Shown: positions 24,701 to 33,411, counted from the first letter of the stretch. The stretch is 64,000 nt of DNA from Faunimonas pinastri (GCF_900110915.1 NZ_FOFG01000007.1:62001-126000); one strand, 5' to 3'. Translations and numbers: made by a program. The notes: generated by a model not told the origin, from the letters alone.

Positions 24701-24725
24701 AATCCTGATATAAATTGTCAGGATT
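24701..24725. promoter_or_regulatory. Iron-responsive operator (IRO/RirA-type box)
   Basis: Perfect 8-bp inverted repeat AATCCTGA-N9-TCAGGATT. Its core is TGA-N9-TCA, the IRO consensus for the iron regulator RirA in Rhizobiales. It lies 75 bp upstream of the siderophore-interacting protein start (24800), exactly where iron control is expected. The AT-rich centre may overlap the -10 region. Confidence 0.8.
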
Positions 24726-24799
24726 TCGATTTCCGCCTCGGTGTTCGCTGGCCAAGCGCGCCGATCCGTCCGCCGGTCATGTCTTCGCAGGAGAGATAA

Positions 24800-25585
24800 A
24801 TGTCAGAGATGCTTGAAAACGGGGCGGCTGCGGCGTCCGGGGCCGGTCGCCATGAGATCGTCCGCATGCGTCACGAGATCCGCCGCCGCACCCTGACGGT
24901 CGCGGCGGTGACGCACGTCACGCCGAAGATGCTGCGGGTGGAACTCACCTCGCCGGAGCTTGCCGATTTCGACAGCCGTTCGCCGGACGATCACATCAAG
25001 CTGTTCTTCCCCGTCGAAGGCGGCGAACCCTGCATGCGCGATTACACGCCCCGCGCCTTCAACCGCGAGAAGCATTCGCTCACCATCGACTTCGCCCTGC
25101 ATGAAGCCGGCCCGGCGACCGCCTGGGCGATGAACGCCAGGGTGGGCGACGAGCTCCATATCGGCGGCCCGCGCGGCTCCATGGTCGTGCCGGACGATTT
25201 CGACTGGTACCTGCTGATGGCGGACGAGACCGGGCTGCCGGCGATCGGCCGGCGGCTGGAGGAACTCCGCCCCGGCGTTCCCGTCTTCACGGTGGTCGTC
25301 GTGGACAATCCGGGCGAGGCGCAGGAGATCGAGACCGCCGCGGACTGGACGCCGCGCTGGCTATGCCGCGAGGAGGGCCGCGACGAGGCGGCGACCATGC
25401 GGCGCGTGGTGCAGGATCTCGCACTGCCCGATGGCGACGGTTACGTCTGGATCGCGGCGGAAGCGGGGATTGCCAAGTCGTTGCGGAGCTACGTTCTCGA
25501 TGAGCTCAGGCATCCGCCCCGCTGGATGCGCGCTTCCGGCTACTGGTCCAATGGCGAGCCCGGCGCACACGAAAATCTCGAATAG
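24800..25585 (+). CDS. Siderophore-interacting protein (SIP, FAD-dependent ferric reductase)
   Basis: A 261-residue cytoplasmic flavoprotein of the SIP/ViuB family, which reduces ferric siderophores to release iron. The N-terminal FAD-binding barrel has RDYTPRAFN (the R-x-Y-T flavin motif) and HIGGPRGSMVVP. The C-terminal SIP domain has ADETGLPAIGRRLEEL, YVWIAAEAGIAKSLR and GYWSNGEPGAHE. ATG 24800 follows GGAGAG at 6 nt. The IRO box upstream predicts induction in iron starvation. No siderophore transporter lies next to it. A strong hairpin follows at 25589-25619. Confidence 0.93.
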   Translation: MSEMLENGAAAASGAGRHEIVRMRHEIRRRTLTVAAVTHVTPKMLRVELTSPELADFDSRSPDDHIKLFFPVEGGEPCMRDYTPRAFNREKHSLTIDFALHEAGPATAWAMNARVGDELHIGGPRGSMVVPDDFDWYLLMADETGLPAIGRRLEELRPGVPVFTVVVVDNPGEAQEIETAADWTPRWLCREEGRDEAATMRRVVQDLALPDGDGYVWIAAEAGIAKSLRSYVLDELRHPPRWMRASGYWSNGEPGAHENLE

Positions 25586-25588
25586 AAA

Positions 25589-25619
25589 AAGGGGAAGAGC
25601 AGCGCCTGCTCTTCCCCTT
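25589..25619. terminator. Bidirectional intrinsic terminator
   Basis: Perfect 14-bp stem (AAGGGGAAGAGCAG / CTGCTCTTCCCCTT) with a CGC loop between the convergent SIP gene (stop 25585) and DUF2778 gene (stop 25677). The A-run before the stem on the plus strand gives a T-run after it on the minus strand, so termination is best for the minus-strand gene. Confidence 0.9.
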
Positions 25620-25676
25620 CGATCTTTCGCCCGGATCGTTTGCCCGCGCGGTTTGACAGCCGGTTCGGACGACGCC

Positions 25677-27095
25677 CTAGAGCATCGCCATATAGGTCGG
25701 CAGCTCGTTCATGTTCGGGACGACCACCAGGCGGTTGATCAGGCCTGCCCGGAAAGCCGCCAGGAAGCGGTTGTAGTCCTTGAAGACCACGCAGCCGTTG
25801 GACTGCGACCGGTCGCCGCCGCCGATATACATGTAGGGATGGGCGAGCAGGCCGTCGCGGTTGTACTTCTTGCGGCCGTCGGCGGGCAGCAGCCGGATGG
25901 CGGCCGCGCCATGGAACAGGCGCTCGCGGGCCACGAGGTTGTAGACGTTGGGCGGCGTCGGGCCACGGTTCTTCTCGTGGACGAAGCGCGCGTCGTCCTG
26001 CATGCGGGAAAGGCCGGAATGGGCCTCCAGCCGCTGGCCGTTCGGCAGGCGAACGCTGGCCGAAGCGATATCGTAGACGGCCACGCCGCTCGAGGGTCCC
26101 GGCAGGTTCGCCATGCCGCCGCCGCGACCGAAAAGCCGCCCGAAGATGTTTTCCGACTTGCCGCCATCGACGTCTTCGTCCGGTGACGCATAGGCGAGCG
26201 TCGTCGAATTCTGCTGCCGCGGCACCGCCATGCGGGTCCCCGGTTCCGGTCGCGTGGCCGGGGTTTCCTGCGTGTAGGACGCCTTGATGATCGGCGCCGC
26301 TCGTGCGGGCTCGGCCTCGGCGCGCGCCACCAGCGTCGGCCGCTGGACGGGTGCCGGAACGGGAGATTGAACGGGAGACTGGGCCACGATGCTCGGGCGC
26401 GGCGAGGGGAGAACCATCGGGATCTCGGCCTCGACGGAGGCCGGGGCTTCGGTATCCGCGCCGAGTTCGGCCGTAACGATCGGTCGGGCCGTCGGGATCC
26501 GCAAGGCCGACGCGGAAGCGACCTCGAGGGAGCGGGCGCTGACGTCGGGGGCCGGCTGGGGCAGGGACGCCAGCGTCACCGGAGCGGCCGCGGGAGAGGC
26601 CGCAAGCTGGGTCGGAAGCTGGCCCGGAAGCTGGCCCGGAAGCTGGAAAGCCTCTTTCCACTCCGGCGTGGTGCTGCGGAAGCGGCTGGCCAGTTCCGTC
26701 GCGGCGATGCGGACCGGGGCGGCGAGATACCCGCCATACCGATCTGAATTCCTGGCGAGTTGCATCGGGGTCGGCTGCCACGCGAAGCGGCCGTTCCGGA
26801 GCAGCGTTCCGCGATCGGCCGAACGCTCCTGATGGACGACCAGCCGGTCGCCGCGCGGAGCCAGAGGGTAGCGGTGGGAGTTTGCATCGCCCTCCGTGCC
26901 GGGGGCCTGGACAGACGGAAGCCCAGCGCCCGCAGATGCGGCGGCGTGCAGGGAAAAGAGGTGCGTGCGCGTTGCCGGCAGCGCGACGACGGCGAGAGCG
27001 GCGGCAATGCTGGTTCCGACGAGGGCCGTGGACATCTTGCGGAACCCGCGCGAGGAACGTCCACCCGACGAGGAATCATCAAAGTTTCTGATCAT
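25677..27095 (-). CDS. DUF2778/Tlde1-like L,D-transpeptidase-fold protein, membrane-anchored
   Basis: A 472-residue protein. Residues about 22-46 form an N-terminal membrane anchor (MSTALVGTSIAAALAVVALP). A long low-complexity Pro/Ala/Gln-rich linker follows (about 100-300), including LPGQLPGQLPTQL repeats. The C-terminal globular domain begins near residue 325 (VAVYDIASASVRLPNGQR). It has YMYIGGGDRSQSNGCVVF, whose Ser-x-Gly-Cys with an upstream His (LLAHPYMY) matches the Tlde1/L,D-transpeptidase-like catalytic pattern. The likely site is periplasmic, acting on peptidoglycan. ATG 27095 is preferred over the GTG at 27098. It is monocistronic. Confidence 0.8.
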   Translation of the reverse strand: MIRNFDDSSSGGRSSRGFRKMSTALVGTSIAAALAVVALPATRTHLFSLHAAASAGAGLPSVQAPGTEGDANSHRYPLAPRGDRLVVHQERSADRGTLLRNGRFAWQPTPMQLARNSDRYGGYLAAPVRIAATELASRFRSTTPEWKEAFQLPGQLPGQLPTQLAASPAAAPVTLASLPQPAPDVSARSLEVASASALRIPTARPIVTAELGADTEAPASVEAEIPMVLPSPRPSIVAQSPVQSPVPAPVQRPTLVARAEAEPARAAPIIKASYTQETPATRPEPGTRMAVPRQQNSTTLAYASPDEDVDGGKSENIFGRLFGRGGGMANLPGPSSGVAVYDIASASVRLPNGQRLEAHSGLSRMQDDARFVHEKNRGPTPPNVYNLVARERLFHGAAAIRLLPADGRKKYNRDGLLAHPYMYIGGGDRSQSNGCVVFKDYNRFLAAFRAGLINRLVVVPNMNELPTYMAML

Positions 27096-27382
27096 CACGC
27101 GCCTTGCCTCGCTGGGTGGGGCCGTTCCGGGTTGCCGAGCACCCGACCGGTTGCTCGTTATCGCGAACTATGGCTACCGAATCCTTAACACAGACGCGTC
27201 TTCCCGTTTAGGGAGAGGGTTCATTTGTGATCGCGGAGCCTACTAGCGCGGGATTGTGCACCAAAAGAGGACAAAGATACCGTCCCGGTGCGACAAGAAG
27301 GCTCAACATCCGTCGCTGAGCAGAAGCCCGCAGGCGGGAAATCGCCCTCCCGGGGAACACGACGAAGCGGCCTCCTGCCTGC

Positions 27383-27979
27383 TCAGCAAACCGTTTCGCG
27401 CTGGGGGAGGCAAAGCCCGTCGGCGAAGACATCCATCAGGCGCACGGCGCTTTCCTGCCAGCCCGGTTGGTCATGCATGTAGCAGACGCCGATCAGCGCG
27501 CGCAGCAGGTCGGCCGCATCGACGTCGTCGCGGATACGACCCGCCGTGACCGCCCGGTCCAGAAGCTGCCCGACGGCCCTGGTCAGGTTCTCGAAGGTAA
27601 AGGCGGAAAGCTCCGAGCAGCCATAGGCAACCAGCGCGAGCGAGGCCACCATGCCTTTCTTGGTCGCCACGAACTCCACGCTGGAATGCATCCAGCGGCG
27701 CAGCGCCTCGATGGGGTCGGCTTCCCCCTTCAGCTCCTCCGCCAGATCCACCAGATGCTGCACCTCGCGCCGGTACACGGCCTCGAACAGCGCCTGGCGT
27801 GTCGGGAAGTGCCGGTAGAGCGTGCCGATCCCGACGCCGGCGCGTCGCGCCACCGCCTCGAGGCTGGCCTCGGGTCCGCCGGCGCTGAACACGCTTTTGG
27901 CCGCTCCCAGCAGGCGCTCGCGATTGCGGGCCGCATCGGCGCGCAGTGCTTTCACCGGTCTGCCTGAACGCTCTTCCAT
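27383..27979 (-). CDS. TetR family transcriptional regulator
   Basis: A 198-residue repressor. The N-terminal TetR HTH lies at about residues 18-62 (RLLGAAKSVFSAGGPEASLE and GVGIGTLYRHFPTRQALFEA). The C-terminal ligand domain contains the SBP-type-C segment VYRREVQHLVDLAEEL. It is divergent from the aldehyde oxidoreductase operon that starts at 28185. A perfect 17-bp dyad lies between them (28006-28022), so it probably represses both itself and that operon. The ligand may be an aldehyde or aromatic compound, but that is inference from the neighbour. Confidence 0.9.
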   Translation of the reverse strand: MEERSGRPVKALRADAARNRERLLGAAKSVFSAGGPEASLEAVARRAGVGIGTLYRHFPTRQALFEAVYRREVQHLVDLAEELKGEADPIEALRRWMHSSVEFVATKKGMVASLALVAYGCSELSAFTFENLTRAVGQLLDRAVTAGRIRDDVDAADLLRALIGVCYMHDQPGWQESAVRLMDVFADGLCLPQRETVC

Positions 27980-28005
27980 GGTCGTCCGGTCTCTGCCCCT
28001 TGAAA

Positions 28006-28022
28006 ACGGAGGCTCCCTCCGT
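28006..28022. promoter_or_regulatory. TetR operator candidate
   Basis: Perfect inverted repeat ACGGAGG-CTC-CCTCCGT, 27 bp upstream of the tetR-type start (27979) and 163 bp upstream of the paoA-like start. The size (17 bp, odd spacer) fits TetR-family half-sites, and the divergent position fits autoregulation. Confidence 0.75.
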
Positions 28023-28184
28023 ATATTTCACCGCAGAGCGAAGCGACAAGCACCCATCGAAGTTCGAGCCGCCCGGCACCCGCGCTCTGCGTCACCGTGC
28101 CGCCGGACGACACGATGACCAGAACTTCACCGCAGCGCCCACGGCGCTGCTCCCTCTTCAGTACAGCTCTGATCGGAGCAACGC

Positions 28185-28682
28185 ATGAGTTTTTCGATCA
28201 CTCTCACCGTGAACGAGGTGGCGCGCACGGTCACCCTCGACGACCCCCGCGTGACCCTGCTGGACCTCCTGCGCGAGCGGCTGGATCTCACCGGCACCAA
28301 GAAGGGTTGCGATCGCGGCCAGTGCGGCGCCTGCACCGTGCTGGTGGATGGCCGCCGCATCAACTCGTGCCTGGCGCTGGCGATCAGCCATGACGGGGCG
28401 CAGATCCGCACCATCGAAGGACTGGCGAAGGGCGACGAGCTTCATCCCGTTCAGGCCGCCTTCATCGCCCATGACGGTTTCCAGTGCGGCTTCTGCACGC
28501 CCGGCCAGATCATGAGCGCTGTCGGCCTGATCGAGGAAGCGCAGGCGGGCGCCGATCCCGAGCGCGTGCGCGAGGGCATGAGCGGCAATCTCTGCCGCTG
28601 CGCCGCCTATGCCGGCATCACCCGGGCGGTGCTGGACGCGCAGGAGCGCATGGCCGGAGCCGGACGAAAGGACGCCGCATGA
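28185..28682 (+). CDS. paoA: Aldehyde oxidoreductase [2Fe-2S] subunit (PaoA/YagT type)
   Basis: A 165-residue iron-sulfur subunit of a xanthine-oxidase-family enzyme. The plant-ferredoxin cluster cysteines are in GCDRGQCGACTVLVDG with the fourth in RINSCLA. The second cluster uses FQCGFCTPGQIMS and GNLCRCAAY. It passes electrons from the molybdenum site to the FAD subunit. ATG 28185 follows CGGAGC. Unlike E. coli PaoA it has no Tat signal at this start, so the complex is probably cytoplasmic. Its stop overlaps the next ATG as ATGA. Confidence 0.93.
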   Translation: MSFSITLTVNEVARTVTLDDPRVTLLDLLRERLDLTGTKKGCDRGQCGACTVLVDGRRINSCLALAISHDGAQIRTIEGLAKGDELHPVQAAFIAHDGFQCGFCTPGQIMSAVGLIEEAQAGADPERVREGMSGNLCRCAAYAGITRAVLDAQERMAGAGRKDAA

Positions 28683-29737
28683 AGACCTTCGATTACGTCC
28701 GCCCCGCAACGATCCCGGAAGCGGTCGCCGCGGCATCCGCCCCCGGAGCCGCCTACCTCGCCGCCGGCACCAACCTTGTCGACCTGATGAAGGGCGGCAT
28801 CGCCCAGCCCGGCCGGCTGGTCGACATCGGCCATCTGCCCGGCCTCGACCGTATCGAGCATATGCCGGATGGCGGCGTCCGTATCGGCGCGCTGGTTCGC
28901 AATGCCGATCTCGCCTACGACCGGGACTTCGCCCGCCGGTTCCCGGCAGTCGCCGAAGCGCTTCTGTCCGGTGCCTCGCCGCAGCTCCGCAATGCCGCGA
29001 CCGTCGGCGGCAACCTGATGCAGCGGACCCGCTGCGCCTATTTCTACGACCTCGCCAGCGCCTGCAACAAACGCGAGCCCGGCAGCGGCTGCGATGCGCT
29101 GGGCGGCGAGAACCGTTTGCACGCCGTGCTCGGCTGGAGCGAAAGCTGCATTGCCACGCATCCTTCCGACTTCTGCGTGCCGCTTGTCGCCCTCAATGCG
29201 ACGGTGGAGATCGAAGGCGCGGCGGGACGGCGCGAAGTGCCCGTGGAAAGCTTCCACCGCCTGCCCGATGGCCATCCGGAGCGCGACAGCGTGCTGGAGC
29301 CGGGCGAACTCATCACCGGCGTGCGCCTGCCGGCCGAGGCGGCGGGTTTCGCCGGCCACGCGCGTTACCTCAAGGTCCGCGAGCGCACGTCCTATGCCTT
29401 CGCCGTGGTCTCCGCCGTGGCGGCGCTGCGGATCGAGGACGGCGCCATCGCCGAGGCCCGCATCGCGCTGGGCGGCGTCGCGCTGAAACCGTGGCGGGTG
29501 CGCGACGCGGAGGCGAGCCTTGCCGACGCGCGGCCGGATGCGCCCGCCTTCCGCGAAGCCGCCCGGATCGCGCTCGCAGATGCCCGTCCCTCCGGCGAGA
29601 ACGGCTTCAAGATCGAGCTCGCCCGCCGCATCGTGACGCGCGCGCTCACCCTGGCCGCCGCTGGAACGCCCGACCGGGTGCCGGCGCTTCCGGCCTCTCC
29701 CTTCGCCCCCGTTCCCGGAGAACTGTCGCATGTCTGA
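28679..29737 (+). CDS. paoB: Aldehyde oxidoreductase FAD subunit (PaoB/YagS type)
   Basis: A 352-residue FAD-binding subunit of the molybdopterin dehydrogenase family. The flavin motif AAGTNLVDLMKGG is at residues 31-43, and LRNAATVGGNLMQRTRCAYF follows. Cysteines in RTRCAYF, LASACNKREPG, SGCDALG, SCIATHP and DFCVPL correspond to the extra [4Fe-4S] insertion seen in E. coli PaoB. It accepts electrons from the [2Fe-2S] subunit and hands them to an external acceptor. It overlaps both neighbours (ATGA upstream, 8 bp downstream), so the three subunits are made together. Confidence 0.93.
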   Translation: MKTFDYVRPATIPEAVAAASAPGAAYLAAGTNLVDLMKGGIAQPGRLVDIGHLPGLDRIEHMPDGGVRIGALVRNADLAYDRDFARRFPAVAEALLSGASPQLRNAATVGGNLMQRTRCAYFYDLASACNKREPGSGCDALGGENRLHAVLGWSESCIATHPSDFCVPLVALNATVEIEGAAGRREVPVESFHRLPDGHPERDSVLEPGELITGVRLPAEAAGFAGHARYLKVRERTSYAFAVVSAVAALRIEDGAIAEARIALGGVALKPWRVRDAEASLADARPDAPAFREAARIALADARPSGENGFKIELARRIVTRALTLAAAGTPDRVPALPASPFAPVPGELSHV

Positions 29738-32003
29738 GATTTCGCTGACGCAGAATCCGGCCCATGTCCGGCACGGCTCCAATGTCGGGCAGCCGCTGAC
29801 CCGGCGAGACGGGCTTCTCAAGGTCACGGGTGCGGCGCGCTATGCCGCCGATAATCACCCGGAAAGCATGGTCTATGCCGCGCTGGCCGTGAGCAGCATC
29901 GCACGCGGCCGCGTCACGGCACTGGATGTCGCGGCGGCGAAGGCCCATCCCGGCGTCATCGATGTCATGACGCCGGAGAACCGGCCACCGCTCGCCGAAG
30001 ATCCGGACGCCAAGAACCACCCCTTTATGTTCCGGCTCGACGTCCTGCAGAACGATCGGGTGCGCTACCCCAACCAGCCGATCGCCGTGGTGATCGCGGA
30101 CACGCTGGAAGCGGCGACCGAGGGCGCGGCGCTGCTGGCGCCCCGCTACGATGTCGAGCCGGCGCGAGTCGGGCTGGACGGGAACGAGGTCTTCACGCCG
30201 CAGGGCGTCGGCGTCGGCAACCCGCCGAACGACAGCCATGGCGATGTGGAGGCGGGTCTTGCGGCCGCATCCCGCCGCGTCGAGGCGACTTACGAGACGC
30301 CGGCCCAGTACCACAATCCGATGGAGCCGCATGCCATCGTCGCCGCCTGGGACGGGGACAGGCTCTCCATCGATACTCCCACGCAGGGCCTTGCGATGGC
30401 GGTCGGCCGGGTCGCCGGCCTGTTCGGCATCGCGCCGGAAGACATCCACATCCGCAGCCCGTTTCTCGGCGGCGGCTTCGGCGGCAAGGGCGTGATGTCC
30501 GGCCCCCAGGTGCTCGGCATCCTGGCGGCGCGGATGGTGGGGCGGCCGGTCAAGCTGGTGCTGCGCCGCGAGCAGATGTACGGCCCCGTCGGCCATCGCG
30601 GCCCGACCCGGCAGACCCTGCGGCTCGGCACGGCCGGGGACGGCGCGTTGACGGCGCTGGCGCACCACACCCGGACCGCGTCCAGCACGTTCGACGACTT
30701 CTTCGAGCCCGCTTCCAATGCGTCCCACACGCTTTATGCGAGCCCGGCAATCGCGACCAGCCATGATGGGGTGCGGCTGGATACGGGAACGCCGATGTTC
30801 ATGCGAGCGCCCGGCGAGGCCACGGGTTCGCTCGCGCTGGAAGGCGCCCTCGACGAAATGGCGGAAGCCTGCGGCATGGATCCGCTGGATTTCCGGCTGA
30901 AGAACTATGCCGAAGTGGAGCCGACATCGGGCAAGCCGTTCTCCTCCAAGGCGCTGCGCGAATGCTATGCGCAGGGTGCCGAGCGCTTCGGCTGGGCGGC
31001 CCGTCCGCTGCAGCCTCGACAGATGCGGGACGCCTCCGGCCTGCTGGTCGGCTGGGGCATGGGCACGGCGACCTTTCCCGCGCTGATGTTCCAGGCCGAG
31101 GCGCGCGCCGCCATCAAGAGCGACGGCACCGGACTGATGGAAACCGGCGCGCAGGACATGGGGCAGGGCGCCTGGACCGCTCTGGCGCAGATCGCCGCCG
31201 ACGGGCTCGGCCTCGACATCGACCAGGTGGAATTCAGGGCGGGCACCTCCGACCTGCCGGACGCCGGTATCGCCGGCGGCTCGGGTCACACCGCAACCGC
31301 CGGCATGGCCCTGCACGATGCCGGCGCGAAGGTGATCGCCCGGCTCGCCGACCTCGCGACCTCGGCCGAGAACTCGCCCCTGTTCGGGGCCGGGAATGCC
31401 GGCGTGGTCGCCCGCGACGGCAGGCTCTTCCGTCGCGACGACGAGAGCCGCAGCGAAAGCTATGCCGACATCCTCGCCCGTGCGGGACTCCCCGAGATCG
31501 AGGCGCGGGGCAAGAGCGCGGCCGATCCGGCGGTGCGGAACGCCTACGCCATGCATGCGCACGGTGCGGTCTTCGCCGAGGTCAAGGTCCATCCTGAGCT
31601 CGGCCAAATCCGCGTGACGCGGCTGGTCGGCGCCTTCGCGGCGGGCCGCGTGATCAATCCGCGCATGGTGGAGAGCCAGTATCTCGGCGGCATGATCTGG
31701 GGCGTGTCGTTCGCACTGCACGAGCATGCGATCACGGACAGGCGTTCCGGCCGCATCATGAACGCGAACCTCGCGGAGTACCATGTGCCGGTCAACGCCG
31801 ACATTCCGTCCGTGGAAGCCATCCTGGTCGAGGAACACGATCCCCACGTCAACGCGCTCGGCATCAAGGGCGTGGGCGAGATCGGGGTCACCGGCACGGC
31901 AGGCGCCATCGCCAACGCGGTCTGGCACGCGACGGGCATTCGCGTCCGGCATTTGCCGATCGGGCTGGAGGGCCTGCTCGCGGGCGGCCTCGGGGACGCC
32001 TGA
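29730..32003 (+). CDS. paoC: Aldehyde oxidoreductase molybdopterin subunit (PaoC/YagR type)
   Basis: A 757-residue catalytic subunit holding the molybdenum cofactor (cytosine-dinucleotide type expected). Motifs are GGGFGGKGVMSGPQVLG at about 247, MRAPGEATGSLALEGA at about 358, DMGQGAWTALAQIAADGL, AGGSGHTATAGMA, and the active-site glutamate in IKGVGEIGVTGTAGA near the C-terminus. It oxidises aldehydes, often aromatic ones, to acids. No PaoD/XdhC-type chaperone gene follows, so maturation must come from elsewhere. The TetR repressor upstream probably controls the operon. Confidence 0.93.
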   Translation: MSEISLTQNPAHVRHGSNVGQPLTRRDGLLKVTGAARYAADNHPESMVYAALAVSSIARGRVTALDVAAAKAHPGVIDVMTPENRPPLAEDPDAKNHPFMFRLDVLQNDRVRYPNQPIAVVIADTLEAATEGAALLAPRYDVEPARVGLDGNEVFTPQGVGVGNPPNDSHGDVEAGLAAASRRVEATYETPAQYHNPMEPHAIVAAWDGDRLSIDTPTQGLAMAVGRVAGLFGIAPEDIHIRSPFLGGGFGGKGVMSGPQVLGILAARMVGRPVKLVLRREQMYGPVGHRGPTRQTLRLGTAGDGALTALAHHTRTASSTFDDFFEPASNASHTLYASPAIATSHDGVRLDTGTPMFMRAPGEATGSLALEGALDEMAEACGMDPLDFRLKNYAEVEPTSGKPFSSKALRECYAQGAERFGWAARPLQPRQMRDASGLLVGWGMGTATFPALMFQAEARAAIKSDGTGLMETGAQDMGQGAWTALAQIAADGLGLDIDQVEFRAGTSDLPDAGIAGGSGHTATAGMALHDAGAKVIARLADLATSAENSPLFGAGNAGVVARDGRLFRRDDESRSESYADILARAGLPEIEARGKSAADPAVRNAYAMHAHGAVFAEVKVHPELGQIRVTRLVGAFAAGRVINPRMVESQYLGGMIWGVSFALHEHAITDRRSGRIMNANLAEYHVPVNADIPSVEAILVEEHDPHVNALGIKGVGEIGVTGTAGAIANAVWHATGIRVRHLPIGLEGLLAGGLGDA

Positions 32004-32051
32004 CAAGGGTCTTGCGGCCCCTGTCGTGACACTGTCGTGACAGCAAAAGGA

Positions 32052-32070
32052 CGGCCGGCATCGCCGGCCG
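32052..32070. terminator. Hairpin between paoC and globin genes
   Basis: Perfect 8-bp stem CGGCCGGC-ATC-GCCGGCCG in the 102-bp gap between the convergent paoC (stop 32003) and truncated haemoglobin (stop 32106) genes. There is no T-run on either side. It is a candidate shared terminator or 3' end protector. Confidence 0.5.
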
Positions 32071-32105
32071 CCCCGTCGGCCGGTGCGGTCGGCTTGGTTA
32101 TCCGT

Positions 32106-32561
32106 CTAGATCCGGGGCGCGACGATCTGGCCGCGGCTGGTCGCGACGCCCATTTCAAGGCTGTTGGCGATCCGGTTCGCCCGCTCGACGAAGTGTTCGG
32201 CAGCGGCGGGCGGGCAGACTTCGCGGGCCGTCTCGCCGAAGATCGCGAGCCAGCGGGAGAAGGCGGCCTGGTCCAGCGGCAGCGGCATGTGAACCCGCAT
32301 GGGCGTGCCGTGATAGCGCCCGGTCATCAGGGCCACCGAGGACCAGAAGTCGCAGAGCTTGGCGATGTGGGCTTCCCAATCGGCGATGTGGGCGTCGAAG
32401 ATGGGGCCGATAAGCGGGTCCTGCCGGGCCCGTCCGTAAAAGGCGCGGACCAGCTTTTCGATCATGAGGTCGTCGATGCCGGTGCGCCCCGCGATCTCGG
32501 CGGTGATCTGCGCCCGCCGGTCCGGACCGCCGGCAACGACCTTCAGATTCGGGGAAGACAC
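32106..32561 (-). CDS. Group III truncated haemoglobin
   Basis: A 151-residue 2-on-2 globin. Group III features are IEKLVRAFYGRARQDPLIGP with the B10 tyrosine, FDAHIADWEAHIAKLCDFWS, the YHGTPMRVHMPLPL stretch with the likely proximal His, and FSRWLAIFGETAREVCPP. It binds O2, NO or related ligands in the cytoplasm. The start is a GTG at 32561. It follows the membrane cytochrome c gene (stop 32590) by 28 bp on the same strand, so it is the last gene of the oxidase operon. A role in NO or oxygen handling next to the terminal oxidase is inferred. Confidence 0.9.
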   Translation of the reverse strand: MSSPNLKVVAGGPDRRAQITAEIAGRTGIDDLMIEKLVRAFYGRARQDPLIGPIFDAHIADWEAHIAKLCDFWSSVALMTGRYHGTPMRVHMPLPLDQAAFSRWLAIFGETAREVCPPAAAEHFVERANRIANSLEMGVATSRGQIVAPRI

Positions 32562-32589
32562 TGCGAGCTCACTCCGTGGACGATGCGCC

Positions 32590-33411
32590 TCAGCGCATCG
32601 TTGTATGGATCCCGGTCGGGGACTGCGAGGCGTAATAATCCGCCGCCTGCTGAATTTCCTCCGGCGTCATCGCGCGGGCGACGTTGCGCATCTGCTGGCT
32701 GATGTCGTTGCGCCGGTCGCCCCTGGCGAACATTTCCAGTTGCGTCCGGATATAGACGGCCGACTGGCCTTCCAGCCACGGGCTGCCCGTCTTGTTGTCG
32801 ATCCGGCCATGACAGGAGCCGCAGGGCGCGATGCCGCGCAGCGGCGCGCCATTGATCACGATGCGCGGCTGCGGCTGGTCGGAGGCCGGATGGTAGCCGG
32901 GCAGGCGCGGGAGGTAGGCATAATAGGCCGCGACGTCCTTCATGTCCTGGTCGCTGAGCTTCACCGCGAAGGGGGTCATCACGGCATTCACCCGCGCGCC
33001 CGACTTGAAGTCCTGCAATTGCTTGAAGACGACGCTCGCATACTGGCCGGCGAGGTTGGGCGATTGCGCCTGGCTGACGCCGCTCGGACCATGGCAGATC
33101 GCGCATTGCAGGGCGATCGTCGCGCCCCGGCCGATGGATTCGGCCGGGGGGTGGGAGAGCATGCCGGAGGTCAGGACCACATCGGATGTCTTGAAGCCCG
33201 GCTCGATCGGGGCCGAGGCCGAGCGCGCCGTCGGCACGCCGGCGGCGCTGCAGATCGCGTCCCAGATGCCGGCGAACTTGATGTCCTTCTGCGCGTAGGG
33301 CAGCAGGATCATGCCGAGCGCCGCGACCAGCAGCACCAGGGCGGCCGTCAGGCTCACGCTGATCACGAACCAGGGATTGCGGCGGGAGAACAGAGGTTCG
33401 CTGGCCATCAT
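32590..33411 (-). CDS. Membrane-anchored dihaem c-type cytochrome
   Basis: A 273-residue cytochrome. An uncleaved N-terminal anchor lies at about residues 13-38 (WFVISVSLTAALVLLVAALG), and two c-type haem sites are CAICH (about 103) and CGSCH (about 195). Axial Met candidates are in NAVMTPFAV and NVARAMTPEE. The ATG at 33411 overlaps the oxidase subunit I stop as ATGA; a second ATG follows immediately at 33408. It most likely passes electrons to the CuA site of the ba3-type oxidase. The open frame upstream of this start is a shadow of subunit I. Confidence 0.92.
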   Translation of the reverse strand: MMASEPLFSRRNPWFVISVSLTAALVLLVAALGMILLPYAQKDIKFAGIWDAICSAAGVPTARSASAPIEPGFKTSDVVLTSGMLSHPPAESIGRGATIALQCAICHGPSGVSQAQSPNLAGQYASVVFKQLQDFKSGARVNAVMTPFAVKLSDQDMKDVAAYYAYLPRLPGYHPASDQPQPRIVINGAPLRGIAPCGSCHGRIDNKTGSPWLEGQSAVYIRTQLEMFARGDRRNDISQQMRNVARAMTPEEIQQAADYYASQSPTGIHTTMR

